Assembly: GCA_937930165.1 (NCBI GenBank)
Contig: CALGVL010000348.1
Span: 1-9,553, forward strand
Length of the DNA stretch: 9,553 nt
Source: an uncultured Acetobacteraceae bacterium
GTDB taxonomy: Bacteria > Pseudomonadota > Alphaproteobacteria > Acetobacterales > Acetobacteraceae
Direction of reading: 5' to 3'
Of the stretch, positions 1 to 6,464 are shown one piece after another. Every line of letters starts with the position of its first letter. Within the stretch, counting starts at the first letter, position 1. The notes beneath the pieces were generated by a model. That model did not search any database and was not told the origin of the DNA. It saw nothing but the letters and a program-made list of their open reading frames with translations. A program made the translations under genes and the position numbers.

Positions 1-489
1 GCGGAAGCCGTAGATCACCCGCGCCAGCACGTCCCGCGCCTGGTCGTCGGTGCCCAGCCAGTTCCGCCGGCTCGGCGGCGAGGGCGCGGGCTGTTCGAGG
101 TCCCGCACGATCGAGTTGTAGGAATAGGGGATCGGCGGCCAGACCATCCAGCCTTTCGCCTGGACCTCCTGCTGCAGCACCGGGTCGTGCCAGTCGGCCT
201 CGGTCGGCAGCCCGTCCGGGATGACGTCGCTCTCGGCGTAGTCCACCAGCACGGGGACGTACCATTGCCCGTCCACCCGCGCCAGCAGCGGCCGGTCATT
301 GGCGATGAACTCAGCGAAGAGCGTCACGACGAACAGCGCCGCGAAGATCCAGAGCGACCACCAGCCGCGCCGGTTGGCGCGGAAATTGGCCAGGCGCCGG
401 CGGGTCAGCGGGGAGAGGTTCAGCCAGCCCTGGCGCGGAGGACGCAGCTCGGCGGCCCCTGGCCTGGCCGTTTCGCTCCCCGCGCTCAT
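1..489 (-). CDS. yejE: YejE-type ABC transporter permease, 3' end outside window
   Basis: This is the inner-membrane permease of a peptide/microcin C-type ABC importer, which would pair with YejB and be powered by a YejF-type ATPase not seen here. The first 163 codons are present; the gene runs off the left edge. After a basic N-terminus (LTRRRLANFRANRRGWWSLW, about residues 27-46) comes one hydrophobic segment (about 45-62), then a periplasmic stretch with the family-typical AESDV region, PFPSPPSR-like APSPPSRRNWLGTDDQ and DVLARVIYGFR, closely resembling E. coli YejE as I recall it. The start ATG at 489 overlaps the yejB stop in the four bases ATGA, and a GAGG ribosome binding site lies 7 nt upstream (497-500) inside yejB, so the two permeases are probably translationally coupled. 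The transmembrane core and EAA loop lie outside the window. Confidence 0.93.
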   Translation of the reverse strand, partial: MSAGSETARPGAAELRPPRQGWLNLSPLTRRRLANFRANRRGWWSLWIFAALFVVTLFAEFIANDRPLLARVDGQWYVPVLVDYAESDVIPDGLPTEADWHDPVLQQEVQAKGWMVWPPIPYSYNSIVRDLEQPAPSPPSRRNWLGTDDQARDVLARVIYGFR

Positions 490-1589
490 CGCCGCGCCTC
501 GAAATCGATCCGCGGATCGACCAGGGTGTAGGTGAAGTCGCTCGCGATCTGCATGAGCAGGCCGAGCAGGGTGAAGATGTAGAGCGTGCCGAACATCACC
601 GGATAGTCGCGGCGGATCGCCGCCTCGAAGCCCAGCAGCCCCAGCCCATCCAGCGAGAAGATGATCTCCACCAGCAACTGCCCGGTGAAGAGCATGCCGA
701 TGAAGGCCGAGGGGAAGCCGGCGATGATCAGCAGCATGGCGTTGCGGAAAACATGGCCGTAGAGCACGCGCCGCTCCCCCGCCCCCTTGGCCCTTGCGGT
801 GATCGTGTACTGCTTGTGGATCTCGTCCAGGAAGCAGTTCTTGGTCAGCATGGTCAAGCTGGCGAAGCCGCCGATCACCAGCGCGAGCGTCGGCAGCACC
901 ATGTGCCAGGCATAGTCCACCGCCCGGTCCCATAGCGGCGCCCCCTCCATGCCGGAGGAAAGCAGTCCGCGCAGCGGAAAGATCTGCAGGAAGCTCCCGC
1001 CCGCAAACAGCACCACCAGCAGGATGGCGAAGAGGAAGCCGGGGATGGCATAGCCCACCAGCACCACCGCCGAGGTCCAGACATCGAAGCGCGACCCGTC
1101 CCGCACCGCCTTGCGGATGCCGAGCGGGATCGAGACCAGATAGATGATGAGCGTGGACCAGAGGCCGAGGGAGATGGAGACCGGCATCTTCTCCAGGATC
1201 AGCTCCGCCACCGGCCGATCGCGGAACAGGCTACGGCCGAGGTCGAACTGCGCATAGCCGGCCAGCATGGTGCCGAGCCGCTCATACCAGGGCTTGTCGA
1301 AGCCGAAGGCCCTCTCGATCTCGGCGACCACGGCCGGGTCCATGCCGCGGGCGCCGCGATAGCGGCTGGCCTCGCCGCCCTCGCCGCGCTGCTGCGTCTG
1401 GCTGCGCAGCTCGCCCTGGGATTCGCCGGAGATGCGGCCGACGGCGCTGCCGCCCTGACCCTTCAGCTCCGCCAGCATCTGCTCCACCGGGCCGCCCGGG
1501 GCGAATTGCACCACGGCGAAATTGATCAGGATGATGCCGAGCAGCGTCGGCACCACCAGCAGCAGGCGGCGAAGGAGATAGGCCCCCAT
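486..1589 (-). CDS. yejB: YejB-type ABC transporter permease
   Basis: Inner-membrane permease of a Yej-type oligopeptide/microcin C importer, 367 aa, against 364 aa in E. coli. It begins MGAYLLRRLL with a first transmembrane helix at about 8-29 followed by APGGPVEQ. A polar periplasmic insert (about 42-82) ends in the YejB hallmark SRYRGARGMDP. The core follows: PVSISLGLWSTLIIYLVSIP (136-155), GSRFDVW, then the cytoplasmic EAA-type loop at about 263-285 (TARAKGAGERRVLYGHVFRN) that contacts the ATPase. It ends with the conserved TLVDPRIDFE. Several helices between 140 and 350 match binding-protein-dependent transport permeases. It starts 9 nt after the yejA stop, with only a weak AGG-type ribosome binding site, and its stop overlaps the yejE start, so it sits in a yejABE operon. 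Nothing looks truncated. Confidence 0.96.
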   Translation of the reverse strand: MGAYLLRRLLLVVPTLLGIILINFAVVQFAPGGPVEQMLAELKGQGGSAVGRISGESQGELRSQTQQRGEGGEASRYRGARGMDPAVVAEIERAFGFDKPWYERLGTMLAGYAQFDLGRSLFRDRPVAELILEKMPVSISLGLWSTLIIYLVSIPLGIRKAVRDGSRFDVWTSAVVLVGYAIPGFLFAILLVVLFAGGSFLQIFPLRGLLSSGMEGAPLWDRAVDYAWHMVLPTLALVIGGFASLTMLTKNCFLDEIHKQYTITARAKGAGERRVLYGHVFRNAMLLIIAGFPSAFIGMLFTGQLLVEIIFSLDGLGLLGFEAAIRRDYPVMFGTLYIFTLLGLLMQIASDFTYTLVDPRIDFEARR

Positions 1590-1598
1590 GGATGCCTG

Positions 1599-3473
1599 CT
1601 ACTGCTGCTGGCGCGTTTCGCGCTTGCCCTGCTCCACCGTGCCCTCCCGGCCGCGCTCGATCCACCAGCTATCGAGGGCGAGGGCATAGCGCGGATTGCG
1701 CGGCGGCCGGCCGAATTTGTCCCAATAGGCCACGCGGAAGGTCTGGATGTGCCAATGCGGCACGACATAGTTGTGCCAGAGCAGCACCCGGTCCAGCGCC
1801 CGGCAGCGGGCCACCAGTTCCGCCCGGTCCGGCGCGTTGATGATGAGTTCCACCAATTCGTCGATCACCGGATCACAGATGCCGATACGGTTGCGGCTGC
1901 CATCCTGCTTCGCCGCGGCGCAGGTCCAGAAGTCCCGCTGCTCATTGCCGGGCGAGAGGCTCTGCGGGATGACATCCACCGTCATGTCGTAGTCGAAGGC
2001 ATCCATGCGCTTCTCGTACTGCGCCGGATCCACGGTGCGGACGCGCACCTCCATGCCCAGGCGTTGCAGGGACTGCACATAGGGCAGGGCGACGCGCTCG
2101 AAGCTCGGGCCGTCCAGCAGGATCTCGAAGGCGAAGGGCTCGCCCTTGGCATTCACCAGCTTGCGCTCGCGCACGGTCCAGCCGGCCTCGCGCAGCAGGG
2201 CGAGCCCCCGGCGCAACCCTTCGCGGTTGTTGCCGGAACCGTCCGTGACCGGCAGCGTGTATTCCTTGGTGAAGACCTCCTCCGGGACGCGGCCGCGGTA
2301 CTTCTCCAGGATCTCCTTCTCCCGCCCCTCCGGCAGGCCGCTCGAGGCCAGTTCGGAATTGGAGAAGTAGGACTTCGTGCGGGTGTAGCTGCCGTAGAAC
2401 AGGTTGGCGTTCATCCATTCGAAGTCGAAGACCTCGATCAGCGCCCGCCGCACCCGCGCGTCCTGGAAAAGCGGCCGGCGCAGGTTCATGATGAAGCCCT
2501 GCATGCCGGTCGGCAGCTCGTGCCTGATCTCGTCGCGCTTCACCAAGCCGTTGCGCACCGCCGGGAAGTCGTAGGCGGTGGCCCATTCCTTGGCGATGTT
2601 CTCGGTGCGGAAGTCGATCTGCCCGGCCTTGAAGGCTTCCAGCGCCACGGTCGCGTCGCGGAAATACTCGTAGCGCATGGCGCCGAAATTATTGGTGCCC
2701 TTCATCGTCGGCAGGTCGCGGCCCCAGTAGTCCTCGACCCGGCGATAGGTGATGCTGCGCCCCGGCTCGAAGCGCTCGATCCGGTAGGGGCCGGAGCCGA
2801 GCGGGACATCCAGCGTCGGCTTGCTGAAGTCGCGCCCCTCCCACCAGTGCTTCGGCAGCACCGGCATCTGGCCGAGGATCAGCGGCAATTCGCGGTTGGT
2901 GTTGTCGCGGAAGCGGAAGACCACGCGCCTCGGCCCCTCCGCCACCACCTCCGTCACATCGGCCCAGTAGGTGCGCCAGAAGGGACGCCCGTGCTGGCGC
3001 AGGGCGTGGAAGGTCCAGATCACGTCCTCGGCGGTGATGGGCTTGCCGTCATGCCAGCGCGCCTGGTCGCGGAGCTCGAAGGCGACCCACATGCGGTCGG
3101 CCGGCATCTCGATCACCTCGGCCAGATGGCCGTATTCGGTACTGGCCTCGTCCGCGCTGTCCTTCAGCAGCGTGTCGTAGAGATTCCCCAGGCCCACCGC
3201 CGGCGTGCCGCGCAGGATGAAGGCGTTGAAGCTGTCATAGCTGCCGAGGGCGGTGAGCACGATCTCGCCCCCCTTCGGCGCCTCCGGGTTCACCCAGGGC
3301 CAATGAGGGAAGTCGGGCGGCAGGGCCGGCTCCCCCAGAAGGGAGAGGGCATGGACGCGGGTGACGCCCGCCGCCCCAGCCAGATCGGCAGGGTTGGCCG
3401 CCCGGGAGGAGCGGGGCAGGATGGTGGCGGCGCCAAGGGCAAGGCCCGAGGCCAACAGGTCGCGACGGAGCAT
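1599..3473 (-). CDS. yejA: YejA-type extracellular solute-binding protein (family 5)
   Basis: Periplasmic binding protein of 624 aa that captures peptides for the YejBE permease; E. coli YejA is 604 aa. The chosen ATG at 3473 gives an N-terminus with a twin arginine (RRDLLASG, residues 3-10), a short hydrophobic stretch and a likely cleavage site after SRA near residue 25, resembling a Tat or Sec signal peptide. The open frame continues far upstream, but that part is antisense to trpF and has no signal peptide, so it is rejected. Family features include VNPEAPKGGEI (61-71), LYDTLL (99-104), ARWHDGKPITAEDV (138-151), GSGPYRIERFEPGRSI, KAGQIDFRTEN, FDFEWMNANLF and the C-terminal WDKFGRPP / DSWW. 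No good ribosome binding site precedes the start. It is the first gene of yejABE and is divergent from trpF. Substrate cannot be read from the sequence; peptide uptake is inferred from the family. Confidence 0.93.
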   Translation of the reverse strand: MLRRDLLASGLALGAATILPRSSRAANPADLAGAAGVTRVHALSLLGEPALPPDFPHWPWVNPEAPKGGEIVLTALGSYDSFNAFILRGTPAVGLGNLYDTLLKDSADEASTEYGHLAEVIEMPADRMWVAFELRDQARWHDGKPITAEDVIWTFHALRQHGRPFWRTYWADVTEVVAEGPRRVVFRFRDNTNRELPLILGQMPVLPKHWWEGRDFSKPTLDVPLGSGPYRIERFEPGRSITYRRVEDYWGRDLPTMKGTNNFGAMRYEYFRDATVALEAFKAGQIDFRTENIAKEWATAYDFPAVRNGLVKRDEIRHELPTGMQGFIMNLRRPLFQDARVRRALIEVFDFEWMNANLFYGSYTRTKSYFSNSELASSGLPEGREKEILEKYRGRVPEEVFTKEYTLPVTDGSGNNREGLRRGLALLREAGWTVRERKLVNAKGEPFAFEILLDGPSFERVALPYVQSLQRLGMEVRVRTVDPAQYEKRMDAFDYDMTVDVIPQSLSPGNEQRDFWTCAAAKQDGSRNRIGICDPVIDELVELIINAPDRAELVARCRALDRVLLWHNYVVPHWHIQTFRVAYWDKFGRPPRNPRYALALDSWWIERGREGTVEQGKRETRQQQ

Positions 3474-3545
3474 ATTGGAAGATTGGTGGGTCGCGAGAGC
3501 TTGGGCAACTGCGCCGGTCCGCCCTTCCGCGCGCAAAGGCCCGCG
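3474..3545. promoter_or_regulatory. Divergent intergenic region yejA / trpF
   Basis: Only 72 bp separate the start codons of two divergent genes, so promoters for both must lie here or reach into the coding regions. On the plus strand AAAGG at 3535-3539 stands 6 nt before the trpF ATG and is a plausible ribosome binding site; it decides that start. On the minus strand there is no clear ribosome binding site before yejA. I could not find a sigma-70-like hexamer pair good enough to name on either strand. Confidence 0.4.
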
Positions 3546-4256
3546 ATGGGCGGAAGAGGAGGCCGGCATGGGAAGGCGCGGCAAGGACCGCCCCCCTTCC
3601 TGAAGATCTGCGGGATCCGGACGCCGGAGGAGGCCAGCCTGGCCCTCGGCAGCGGCGCGACGGCGCTCGGCTTCCTCGCCGGTCTCACCCACCGGGCGGA
3701 GGATGCGATCGACCCGGCCAGGGCCGCCGCCATCATCCGCGGCCTGCCCCCGGAAGCGGAAACCGTGCTCGTCACCCATCTCCTGGACCCCGAGGCAATT
3801 GTGCGGCTCGCGGCGATCACGGGGGCTGGGACGGTGCAGATCCATGGTGATCTGCCGGTGGAGGGGCTGCGGCGCCTCCGCAGCCTGCTGCCCGGGCGGC
3901 GCCTCATCAAATCCGTGCACGTCACCGGCCCGGAGGCGCTCGGCCACGCCCTGGCCCATGCCGCGGATGCGGATGCCCTGCTGCTGGATTCCCGGACCGC
4001 GGACCGGCTGGGCGGCACCGGGCGGGTGCATGACTGGGCGATCAGCCGGGCCATCGTCGCGGCCCTGGCGCCGCTGCCTGTCTATCTCGCCGGCGGGCTC
4101 CGGCCCGGCAATGTGGAGGAAGCGATCCGGACGGTCCGGCCGGCCGGGGTGGACGTCAATTCCGGGGTCGAGGACGCCGCAGGCGGGAAGGACCCGGTGA
4201 AGCTGCGGGAATTCCTCGGCCGCGCCGCCGCAGCCCTGGCCGGGTCAGGCCCCTAA
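3546..4256 (+). CDS. trpF: TrpF-like phosphoribosylanthranilate isomerase
   Basis: TIM-barrel enzyme of 236 aa that by family converts N-(5'-phosphoribosyl)anthranilate to the carboxyphenylamino-deoxyribulose phosphate in tryptophan synthesis. Visible signatures are KICGIR (20-25, catalytic Cys22), VQIHGD (97-102), LLLDS (145-149, Asp148 as the probable general acid), GGTG (156-159), LAGGLRPGNV (181-190) and GVDVNSGVE followed by KDPVKL (201-220). The start at ATG 3546 has an AAAGG site but gives an unusual 19-residue Gly/Arg-rich leader before KICG; an alternative non-ATG start (CTG at 3600) would give a normal N-terminus. The segment after strand 2 reads GFLAGLTHRAED rather than the usual GFVF..SPRYV, and the gene is not next to trpB/trpA, so it may be a divergent paralogue. 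It is alone on this strand and its TAA overlaps the stop of convergent hisN. Confidence 0.85.
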   Translation: MGGRGGRHGKARQGPPPFLKICGIRTPEEASLALGSGATALGFLAGLTHRAEDAIDPARAAAIIRGLPPEAETVLVTHLLDPEAIVRLAAITGAGTVQIHGDLPVEGLRRLRSLLPGRRLIKSVHVTGPEALGHALAHAADADALLLDSRTADRLGGTGRVHDWAISRAIVAALAPLPVYLAGGLRPGNVEEAIRTVRPAGVDVNSGVEDAAGGKDPVKLREFLGRAAAALAGSGP

Positions 4257-5026
4257 CCAGCCAGCAGCGCCACCGCCTCGGCCAGCAGCGCCGGGTCGCC
4301 CACCGCCAGGACCCGGCCGTCGCTTTCCAGGGTCAGGGGCTTGCCGTCCCAGCCGGTGACGCGCCCGCCGGCGCCCTCCACCACCGGGACCAGGGCAGCC
4401 CAGTCCCAGGGCTTCAAGGTCGCCTCCGCCACCACATCCACCAGGCCGAGCGCCACCAGACCATAGGCATAGCAGTCCCCGCCCCAGGTCACGCGACGGG
4501 CGGCGGCGCGCAGCCGCTCGAAGCCCGTCCGGTCCTCCGGCGCGAAGATGTCGGGGCTGGTGCAGGACAGTTCCGCCTCCGCCATCCGGGGGCAGGGGCG
4601 GCAGCGCGGCGTGCCGCCCATGGGGGAGCGGAAGCGGGTAGGCTGGCCGGCAAGCCCGATCCAGCGCTCGCCCGTCGCCGGCTGGTCGATCAGCCCCAGC
4701 ACCGGGCGGCCGCGATGCAGCAACCCGATCAGCGTGCCGAAGAGCGGCCGGCCGGTGACGAAGGCACGGGTGCCGTCAATCGGGTCCAGCACCCAGAGGA
4801 ACTCGGCCTCCGGCCGTTCCTGCCCGAATTCCTCGCCCCAGATGCCATGCTCCGGGAAGCGCTGCCGCAGCAGGGCGCGCATCGCCAGTTCCGCCTGGCG
4901 GTCGGCCTCCGTGACCGGGGAGGCGTCGCCCTTCGCCTCGACCAGCAGGGCGGAACGGAAGAGGGGGCGGATGACCGCCCCCGCCGCATCCGCGGCCGCT
5001 TCCGCCGCCGCGACGAACCCTTCCAT
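4253..5026 (-). CDS. hisN: Inositol-monophosphatase-family phosphatase, probably histidinol-phosphatase HisN
   Basis: Mg2+-dependent phosphatase of 257 aa. Metal-binding motifs of the family are present: GEE (64-66), DPIDGT (81-86) and the C-terminal WDWAA (207-211). Within the family, the stretch GGDCYAYGLVALGLVDVV (182-199) followed by EATLKPWDWAALVPVVEGAGG and the AELSCTSPDIF segment (151-161) resemble HisN histidinol-phosphatases more than inositol or fructose phosphatases, so hydrolysis of L-histidinol phosphate to L-histidinol in histidine synthesis is the best guess. Substrate assignment within this family from sequence alone is moderate in certainty. It starts 15 nt after the cytochrome c stop, preceded by a weak GGCGGG, so it is likely in the same transcript. 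Its TAG shares bases 4254-4255 with the trpF TAA. Confidence 0.88.
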   Translation of the reverse strand: MEGFVAAAEAAADAAGAVIRPLFRSALLVEAKGDASPVTEADRQAELAMRALLRQRFPEHGIWGEEFGQERPEAEFLWVLDPIDGTRAFVTGRPLFGTLIGLLHRGRPVLGLIDQPATGERWIGLAGQPTRFRSPMGGTPRCRPCPRMAEAELSCTSPDIFAPEDRTGFERLRAAARRVTWGGDCYAYGLVALGLVDVVAEATLKPWDWAALVPVVEGAGGRVTGWDGKPLTLESDGRVLAVGDPALLAEAVALLAG

Positions 5027-5041
5027 GCCCGCCGGCCCGGG

Positions 5042-5587
5042 TTACTGCGCCGGCGGCACCGGCGGCGCGTTCGGGGAGATGCTCTTCAGATAGGCGATGA
5101 CATCCGCCCGCTGCTGGGCGCTGCTGATGCCAGCGAAGGCCATGCGGGTGCCGGGAGCGTAGGTGCTCGGCTTGTGCAGCCAGGCATTCATCTCCTCGTA
5201 GCTCCAGGGCCCCTCCTTGCCCTTGAGGGCGGAGGAGTAGTTGAAGCCCTCCACATGGCCGTGCGCCGCGCCGATGATGCCGTAGAGGTTCGGCCCAACG
5301 CCATTCCGCCCGCCCTCGTTGAAGGTGTGGCAGGAGGCGCAGAGGCGCTTGGCCAGGGCCTCGCCCCTCTGCGGATCAGCATTGGCCAGAAGCGGGGCGA
5401 TCGGCTCAAGCTGTGCCTCGGGGGCGGGGGCCTGGGTCGGCGCGGCGGCCACCTCCCCGATCTGGATGGCGGGCTCATGCAGGCGCTGGGGAGAGACGAC
5501 GATCCTCCCGACCAGTCCCGACACCATGAAGGCGATGCCGGCCGTAAGGACGGCGGCGAACGCCTTGTTGACCTCCATGCTGGCCAT
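5042..5587 (-). CDS. Membrane-anchored class I cytochrome c (CycM/c2-like)
   Basis: Electron carrier of 181 aa, inferred to sit on the periplasmic face of the inner membrane and to pass electrons between respiratory complexes. One uncleaved-looking hydrophobic segment (about 9-31) is followed by a Pro/Ala-rich linker (about 47-67) and a globular heme domain. The heme is attached at CASCH (Cys83, Cys86, His87), followed by the c2-type NGVGPNLYGIIG (95-106) and FNYSSALKG (115-123). The distal axial ligand is probably Met149 in GTRMAFAG. The final DVIAYLKSI helix is typical. The ATG at 5587 has GAGGG about 12 nt upstream; an in-frame ATG at 5578 is an alternative that removes three residues. It is divergent from kdsB and leads into hisN. 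In related alphaproteobacteria a similar cytochrome commonly sits beside kdsB and pheA (established synteny, from memory). Confidence 0.93.
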   Translation of the reverse strand: MASMEVNKAFAAVLTAGIAFMVSGLVGRIVVSPQRLHEPAIQIGEVAAAPTQAPAPEAQLEPIAPLLANADPQRGEALAKRLCASCHTFNEGGRNGVGPNLYGIIGAAHGHVEGFNYSSALKGKEGPWSYEEMNAWLHKPSTYAPGTRMAFAGISSAQQRADVIAYLKSISPNAPPVPPAQ

Positions 5588-5717
5588 ACCGGACGCGATC
5601 CCTCAAGCAGTGGCAGGACGGCCGCCGCCAGGCACGCGTTTGCACCCGGGGGCCACCTCGACTAGAAGCGCGCGGACCATAGTGCTGACCCCGAAATCCA
5701 GCAACCGTCCTTCCCGC
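5588..5717. promoter_or_regulatory. Divergent promoter region, cytochrome c / kdsB
   Basis: This 130-bp gap lies between two divergent starts and must carry promoters for both. On the minus strand TTGCTG (bases 5699-5704) and TATGGT (5676-5681) are separated by 17 nt, a weak sigma-70-like pair oriented to the cytochrome gene. On the plus strand TTGCAC (5640-5645) and TAGAAG (5663-5668), also 17 nt apart, could serve kdsB. Each matches consensus only partly and could be chance in 130 bp. No operator-like palindrome stood out. Confidence 0.3.
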
Positions 5718-6464
5718 GTGACCGCACCCATCATCCTCATTCCCGCCCGCATGGCGAGCACCCGCCTCCCGGGCAAGCCGCTGGCCGATATCCATGGCCG
5801 GCCGATGATCCTGCATGTGCTGGACCGGGCGCGGGAGGCCGGCATCGGCCCCGTCGCCGTGGCAGCCGGGGAGCCGGAGATCGTGCAGGCGGTGCGCGCC
5901 GATGGCGGTACCGCGATTCTGGTGGACCAGGAACTGCCGAGCGGGACGGACCGGGTGAAGCTGGCGCTCGATGCGCTGGACCCGGAAGGCGCGCATGATG
6001 TGGTGGTGAACCTGCAGGGCGACCTGCCGGCCCTGCCGCCGGATTTCCTCCGCGCCGTGCTGGCGCCGCTGGCCGATCCGGCGGTGGACATCGCCACCCT
6101 GGTCGCGCCCATCGAATCGGCGGAGGAGGCCGCGGCGCCCTCCGTGGTGAAATGCGCCTGCGCCTTCCGGGAAGGCGCCACGACCGCCCCGGCGCTCTAT
6201 TTCTCCCGGGTGGCGATCCCCTCCGGCGAGGGGCCGCTCTGGCACCATATCGGCGTCTATGCCTATCGCCGCGCGGCGCTGCACCGCTTCGTGGCGCTGC
6301 CCGCCAGCCCGCTGGAGCTGCGCGAGAAGCTGGAGCAGCTCCGGGCGCTGGAAGCCGGCATGCGAATCGCCGTCGCCCGCGTGCCGCACGCCCCCTTCGG
6401 GGTGGATACGCCGGCGGATCTCGAACGGGCCCGCGCCGCGCTGGCCGGAGGGTTCAGAGCATGA
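5718..6464 (+). CDS. kdsB: 3-deoxy-manno-octulosonate cytidylyltransferase (CMP-Kdo synthetase)
   Basis: Cytosolic enzyme that activates Kdo with CTP to CMP-Kdo for the inner core of lipopolysaccharide; it shows a Gram-negative outer membrane with Kdo. Length 248 aa equals E. coli KdsB. The GTG start at 5718 gives M-TAPIILIPARMAST, the normal N-terminus; the open frame extends far upstream but that part overlaps the cytochrome gene antisense. Motifs are RMASTRLPGKPL (11-22, nucleotide binding), SGTDR (75-79), NLQGD (98-102, where the usual Asp/Glu pair reads GDLP, a variant I recall in alphaproteobacteria), YFSR (161-164), HIGVYAYR (177-184), the LELREKLEQLRALE segment (199-212) and GVDTPADLE (228-236). 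There is no clear ribosome binding site, which fits a modest expression level. Its TGA overlaps the pheA ATG. Confidence 0.95.
   Translation: MTAPIILIPARMASTRLPGKPLADIHGRPMILHVLDRAREAGIGPVAVAAGEPEIVQAVRADGGTAILVDQELPSGTDRVKLALDALDPEGAHDVVVNLQGDLPALPPDFLRAVLAPLADPAVDIATLVAPIESAEEAAAPSVVKCACAFREGATTAPALYFSRVAIPSGEGPLWHHIGVYAYRRAALHRFVALPASPLELREKLEQLRALEAGMRIAVARVPHAPFGVDTPADLERARAALAGGFRA
6447..6452 (+). promoter_or_regulatory. Ribosome binding site of pheA inside kdsB
   Basis: GGAGGG lies in the last codons of kdsB, 8 nt before the ATG at 6461. It fixes the pheA start within a long open frame and supports translation of pheA both by re-initiation at the ATGA overlap and by independent initiation. 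Confidence 0.75.

Noticed and set aside
1506..3545. Very long open frame on the plus strand antisense to all of yejA and running in frame into trpF
   Set aside because: It mirrors the codon bias of yejA in high-GC DNA, has no recognisable domain before KICGIR and no support for an upstream start; only the trpF part is real.
3474..4031. N-terminal extension of the yejA frame across trpF
   Set aside because: It is antisense to well-conserved trpF, would bury the signal peptide in the middle of the protein, and makes YejA far longer than its family.
5319..5717. N-terminal extension of the kdsB frame into the cytochrome c gene
   Set aside because: Antisense to the cytochrome coding region; KdsB homologues start at the residues encoded from 5718.
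5475..6389. Minus-strand open frame antisense to kdsB
   Set aside because: Covers the opposite strand of a complete KdsB with all motifs and shows no family pattern of its own.
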